This document shows positions 60,601 to 64,000 of a stretch of DNA of 64,000 bases, piece after piece (positions within the stretch are counted from its first letter, which is position 1; each line of letters starts with the position of its first letter). Origin of the DNA: DATARH01 sp963705325 (GTDB lineage Bacteria; Pseudomonadota; Alphaproteobacteria; ATCC43930; CGMCC-115725); contig OY970069.1 in assembly GCA_963705325.1 (NCBI GenBank), forward strand, positions 5,394,001 to 5,458,000, written 5' to 3'. The position numbers and the translations under genes were made by a program. The notes under the pieces were generated by a model, which saw only the letters and a program-made list of their open reading frames with translations, had not been told where the DNA came from and did no database searches.

Positions 60601-61542
60601 CTAGCCGGCGACCCGTAGCGTGCGCCGAGCCGAGCTCCCGGCGTCGAGCGCCAGCCGGCCGTCGCCGTCCATCTCGTCGATCATCGCCCGCAGCATGCGC
60701 CCCGCCGCCTCGCGCGCCGGCGAGGCGTTGCGTCCGGCGCGCACCCCAAGCGCCAGCGTACGGTAGACCCCGGCCTCGGTGATGCGATGCGCCGCGACGA
60801 CGCCGCGGGCGCATTCCTTGGAGACCGAGGATAGTGGCAGCACCGCGGCGCCGGCGCCTTGCTGCACCATCAGGCGGATGGTCTCGTGGTCGTTGAGCTC
60901 GGTCTGGACGTTGAGCTCGATGTCGAGCCCAGCGAGCAGCGCGTCCATCGCCGCCCGCAGCCCGTCGCCGAGAATTAGCGGGGTGGCACGCAGCTCGTCA
61001 CCGCCGACAGCGCCCGGCGGACGCGCGCCGGGCCGCGTCACCAGCACCATCTCCTCCTCGGCGAGGCGGGTCGAGACGATGAGGCGACTGCGCGACAGCT
61101 CGGAGAGGAGCGCGATGTCGACCCGTCCGTCGATGACGAATTCCTCGAGCCGCACCATGCCGGCGTGCATGACCTTGAGCTCGATCATCGGATAGTCGTG
61201 GCGCATCCGCGCGAATAGGTCGGGCACCAGCACCGGGCACAAGGTCGGGGTGATGCCGAGGATGATCTTGCCCGAGGGATGCGCGTCCTGTGCGCGGATT
61301 TCGTCACCGGTGCGCTCGAGGTCGCGCAGGATGCGGGTCGCGCCATCGAGCAGCTTCTGCCCGGCCTCGGTCAAGCGCACGCCGCGATTGGCGCGGGTGA
61401 ACAGCGCGACGTTGAGCTCGTCCTCGAGGCGCTGGACATGCCGGGTCAGCGCCGGCTGGGCGACATGGAGATGTGCCGCCGCGCGGGTGATGCTGCCCAA
61501 TTCGGCGATGCGGACGAAATAGTGCAGGCTGCGCAGCTCCAT
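60601..61542 (-). CDS. LysR-family transcriptional regulator
   Basis: This 313-residue regulator has a winged HTH at residues about 1-60 (ELRSLHYFVRIAELGSITRA, QPALTRHVQRLEDEL) and a periplasmic-binding-fold effector domain (IILGITPTLCPVLVPDLFAR). It is divergent from the LLM oxidoreductase at 61684, with 141 bp between the starts, the usual layout for a LysR activator and its target. The effector is not known. Confidence 0.92.
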   Translation of the reverse strand: MELRSLHYFVRIAELGSITRAAAHLHVAQPALTRHVQRLEDELNVALFTRANRGVRLTEAGQKLLDGATRILRDLERTGDEIRAQDAHPSGKIILGITPTLCPVLVPDLFARMRHDYPMIELKVMHAGMVRLEEFVIDGRVDIALLSELSRSRLIVSTRLAEEEMVLVTRPGARPPGAVGGDELRATPLILGDGLRAAMDALLAGLDIELNVQTELNDHETIRLMVQQGAGAAVLPLSSVSKECARGVVAAHRITEAGVYRTLALGVRAGRNASPAREAAGRMLRAMIDEMDGDGRLALDAGSSARRTLRVAG

Positions 61543-61683
61543 CGCGGCATCCTTGTTGCGAGCGGACAGGCCCAAGCATAGCGGCTGTTATGCTTCTACG
61601 GCATGCGGCGGATCAAAGAACAGTATTTGTTTGATGGCGGGGCGCAGCCTAGGGTGGCGCAAATCGAGATGAGGACAAGGGCC

Positions 61684-62715
61684 ATGGAGTTCGGCTGGTA
61701 CCACGAATTTCACCGGCAAGTGGAAGGGCAGTCGGATGCCGACGCCTTCGCCCAGGGGTTCGAGCAGGTGGAGGCTTCCGACGAATGGGGTCTCGACGTG
61801 TTCTGGCTCGCCGAAATCCATCAGCAGGCGCGGCGGTCGGTGCTGAGCGCACCGATGAACGTCGCCGGCCAGATCGCCGCGCGCACCAAGCGCATCAAGA
61901 TCGGCACCGCGGTGCACGTCCTGCCGCTGACGCATCCGCTCCGCCTCGCCGAGGAAACGGCGACGGTCGATCAGGTCAGCCGCGGACGCTTCATCCTCGG
62001 CGCCGGGCGCAGCGGCAACCCGCGCGGCTATGCCGCCTATGGCGTGCCGTACTCGGAAAGCCGCGAGCGGTTTTACGAGACCCTCGAAATTCTCAAGAAG
62101 GCGTGGACCGAAGAGACCTTCTCGCACGAAGGCACGTATCACAGCTTCGATCAGGCCAAGGCGGTGCCGCGGCCCTATCAGCGGCCGCATCCGCCGATCC
62201 GCATCGCCGGCGCGAGCGAGGATACCTTCCCGACCTTGGGCCGCCTCGGCTATCCGCTCTTCGTCTCGGTGCGCAGCGGCTCGCTTGTTGGATTGAAGCC
62301 CGATCTCAAGGCCTATCGCGACGCCTGGGAGCAAGCCGGCAACCCCGGTAAGCCCGAAGTCTATCTGCGCCTGTCGATGCACTGTGGCGAGACCGACAAG
62401 GAGGCTCAGGTAGAAGGCGAGCCGAGCATCATGGCGGGCTACAAGTCGCTGATCACCCGGCTCGAAGGCTCACCCAACGCGCGGCGCCGCGCCGAGGTCG
62501 AAGAGGTGAAGCGCGCAACCTACGACGACGTCATCCGCGACAAGGTCATCGTCGGCGAGCCCGACACGGTGGTCGACCGCCTCAAGGAGCTCGAAGACGA
62601 GCTCGGCATCGACGGCATCCTGTTCGAATTGAATTTCGGCGCGGCCATCCCAGCCGAGACGATGATGCGCTCGCTGAAACTGATCTGCCACGAGGTGATG
62701 CCCAAGTTTCGCTAA
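61684..62715 (+). CDS. LLM-class flavin-dependent oxidoreductase
   Basis: This 343-residue luciferase-family enzyme starts MEFGWYHEFHRQ. It includes FWLAEIHQQARRSVLSAPM, IKIGTAVHVLPLTHPLRLAE, GRFILGAGRSGNPRGYAAYG and PPIRIAGASEDTF. An upstream in-frame extension to 61603 was not used. It is probably controlled by the divergent LysR gene. Its stop codon overlaps the 3' end of the histidine kinase gene on the other strand by 4 bases. Confidence 0.9.
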   Translation: MEFGWYHEFHRQVEGQSDADAFAQGFEQVEASDEWGLDVFWLAEIHQQARRSVLSAPMNVAGQIAARTKRIKIGTAVHVLPLTHPLRLAEETATVDQVSRGRFILGAGRSGNPRGYAAYGVPYSESRERFYETLEILKKAWTEETFSHEGTYHSFDQAKAVPRPYQRPHPPIRIAGASEDTFPTLGRLGYPLFVSVRSGSLVGLKPDLKAYRDAWEQAGNPGKPEVYLRLSMHCGETDKEAQVEGEPSIMAGYKSLITRLEGSPNARRRAEVEEVKRATYDDVIRDKVIVGEPDTVVDRLKELEDELGIDGILFELNFGAAIPAETMMRSLKLICHEVMPKFR

Positions 62716-64000
62716 GTCCCGCCGGCATCGGTCGAGGCCAGCTCCGCCAGGGCTTGGCTCAACTCGTTAAGCCGGTATGGTTTGCGCAGAATGTGAAAAT
62801 CCGTGCGAGCATTGCGACCGGCGTCGCTAAATCCCGTGGTTAGCAGGATCGGCAGCTGGGGGTAACGTTGGCGCACTATTTTCGCCAAACCGAGCCCGTC
62901 GATCCGCCCTGGCATGACGATATCGCTGAAGATCAGATCGATGCCGTTCTCGGCGAGCGCGTGGAGCGCGTCACCGGCGTCACGCACCCATTGGACCTCG
63001 TAGCCCAGCTGCTCAAAAAGGCCGATGGCGGCGCCGGCGACGTCCGGATTGTCCTCTACGATGAGCACAGTGCCGCCCTGCCCCGCCACCGCCGCCGCCT
63101 CTTCGGCGTCTCGGGCAGGCGGGTCCGACGCGCGCGGCAAAAACAGCGTGAGAGCCGTCCCGCGTCCGACCACGCTCTCGACCTTCACTGTCCCTCCTGC
63201 CTGGTGGACAAATCCGTATACCTGCGACAATCCCAGCCCGGTGCCCTTGCCAACTGGCTTGGTGGTGAAGAACGGCTCGAACACCTTGGGGAGGATGTCA
63301 CCGGGAATGCCGAGCCCGCTGTCCTCGATGCAGATCGCCACATAGTCGCCGGCCGCAATTTCCGCGTCGTCAGCGAGCCGCTCGTTCTTCGCGGTGATCG
63401 TCAGAGTGCCACCCTCGGGCATCGCGTCGCGAGCGTTGACGACAAGGTTGACCAGGCAGATTTCGAACTCGCCGATATCGACGACCACCGGCCAGACACC
63501 CGCGGGAACGTTAATGACGAAACTGATGCTGCGCCCCAGCCCGCTGGTGAGCACCTCGCGGATTGCATCGATCCGCTCCCGCACATCGATGGGCTGTGGG
63601 TTGACCCGGGCGCGCCGCGCGAAGGTCAGCAGCTGAGCAGTCAGAGTCGCGCCGCGCTCGGTCGCGTGCTCGATCGCCTGCACTGCCCGTATCCCGTTCG
63701 GATTGCTGGCAACGATCTTCTTCAGGGTCTGAATGTGGCCGCTGACGACCATCAGCAGATTGTTGAAATCGTGGGCGACGCCGCCGGTCAGCTGGCCGAG
63801 GGCGTCCATCTTTTGGGATTCGGCAAGCTGCTGCCGTACGCGTTCGAGCGCGATCTGGGCGTTGCGGCGCTCGGTGATGTCGCGGGTTACCTTCGCGAAC
63901 CCGATCAATTTGCCGTCGCTGTCGCGGACCGGATCGATGACGACGCTGGCCCAGAAATGGGTGCCGTCCTTGCGAACCCGCCAGCCTTCCTCCTCGAACC
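62712..64000 (-). CDS. PAS-domain hybrid sensor histidine kinase, partial at the window edge
   Basis: At least 429 codons are present; the 5' end lies beyond the window. From the edge inward one reads the end of a PAS/PAC domain (HFWASVVIDPVRDSDGKLIG, FAKVTRDITERR), a HisKA region with the phosphoacceptor in GGVAHDFNNLLM, an HATPase domain (NLVVNARDAMPEGG, EDSGLGIPG, GKGTGLGLSQVYG) and a receiver domain with the phosphorylated Asp in LIFSDIVMPG. This is the common alphaproteobacterial HWE-unrelated hybrid kinase type with GHDFNN box. The signal is unknown. Confidence 0.92.
   Translation of the reverse strand, partial: FEEEGWRVRKDGTHFWASVVIDPVRDSDGKLIGFAKVTRDITERRNAQIALERVRQQLAESQKMDALGQLTGGVAHDFNNLLMVVSGHIQTLKKIVASNPNGIRAVQAIEHATERGATLTAQLLTFARRARVNPQPIDVRERIDAIREVLTSGLGRSISFVINVPAGVWPVVVDIGEFEICLVNLVVNARDAMPEGGTLTITAKNERLADDAEIAAGDYVAICIEDSGLGIPGDILPKVFEPFFTTKPVGKGTGLGLSQVYGFVHQAGGTVKVESVVGRGTALTLFLPRASDPPARDAEEAAAVAGQGGTVLIVEDNPDVAGAAIGLFEQLGYEVQWVRDAGDALHALAENGIDLIFSDIVMPGRIDGLGLAKIVRQRYPQLPILLTTGFSDAGRNARTDFHILRKPYRLNELSQALAELASTDAGGT

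Overview
The window is GC-rich DNA from an alphaproteobacterium. Supporting signs are a 41-residue L36 protein, an Omp25-like beta-barrel fused to an OmpA domain, a complete glcDEF set, a plcP-agt lipid-remodelling operon, and scattered short palindromic repeats of the kind seen in Rhodospirillales and Hyphomicrobiales. The genus cannot be fixed from the sequence. No rRNA, tRNA or CRISPR array was found.

From 1 to 38 kb the DNA is chromosomal and mostly catabolic. A minus-strand group (1-3479) encodes a methyltransferase, a PlcP-type phospholipase C, an Agt-type glycosyltransferase and two ABC permeases, which fits phosphate-sparing lipid replacement. It is followed by a peptidase, an SDR, a Rieske oxygenase, a GT2 glycosyltransferase with a VTT membrane protein, glycolate oxidase glcDEF, L36, and a frameshifted Rap1a-like immunity gene. 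Next come an aminotransferase, a haloacid dehalogenase, a radical SAM protein, an enolase-superfamily enzyme, an operon of Rieske oxygenase, Gfo/Idh/MocA oxidoreductase and RidA, an amidohydrolase, a transporter and luciferase-like monooxygenases (one frameshifted). A ceramide-glucosyltransferase-like enzyme, two TauD-like dioxygenases and a MerR-DUF433/DUF5615 toxin-antitoxin pair follow, then greB.

From 39232 to 55639 lies a 16.4-kb integrative element. It is bounded by identical 16-bp direct repeats and sits inside a sterol-desaturase-type gene; the halves at 38441-39247 and 55624-55981 join in frame across the repeat. A P4-type integrase lies at the left end and an AlpA/Xis-like HTH gene at the right end, and both ends carry paired TGTTGACC sites 12 bp apart. 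The cargo has two parts. The first is a defence-like block: a GHKL ATPase fused to a PD-(D/E)XK nuclease, McrC, and an McrB whose N-terminal half is a degenerate tyrosine recombinase. The second is a satellite-like block of overlapping small genes (replication-type HTH, ClpP-like protein, coiled-coil proteins), plus a porin, an XRE regulator, a tandem-repeat protein and a frameshifted cold-shock gene. The recombinase-McrB fusion beside a GHKL-nuclease is the best candidate here for an undescribed system.

From 56 to 64 kb the chromosome resumes with a fumarylacetoacetase-family hydrolase, a GIY-YIG gene enclosed by inverted repeats, an operon of a luciferase-like oxidoreductase, a cupin and a SnoaL-like protein, a LysR regulator divergent from another luciferase-like oxidoreductase, and a hybrid histidine kinase cut by the window edge.
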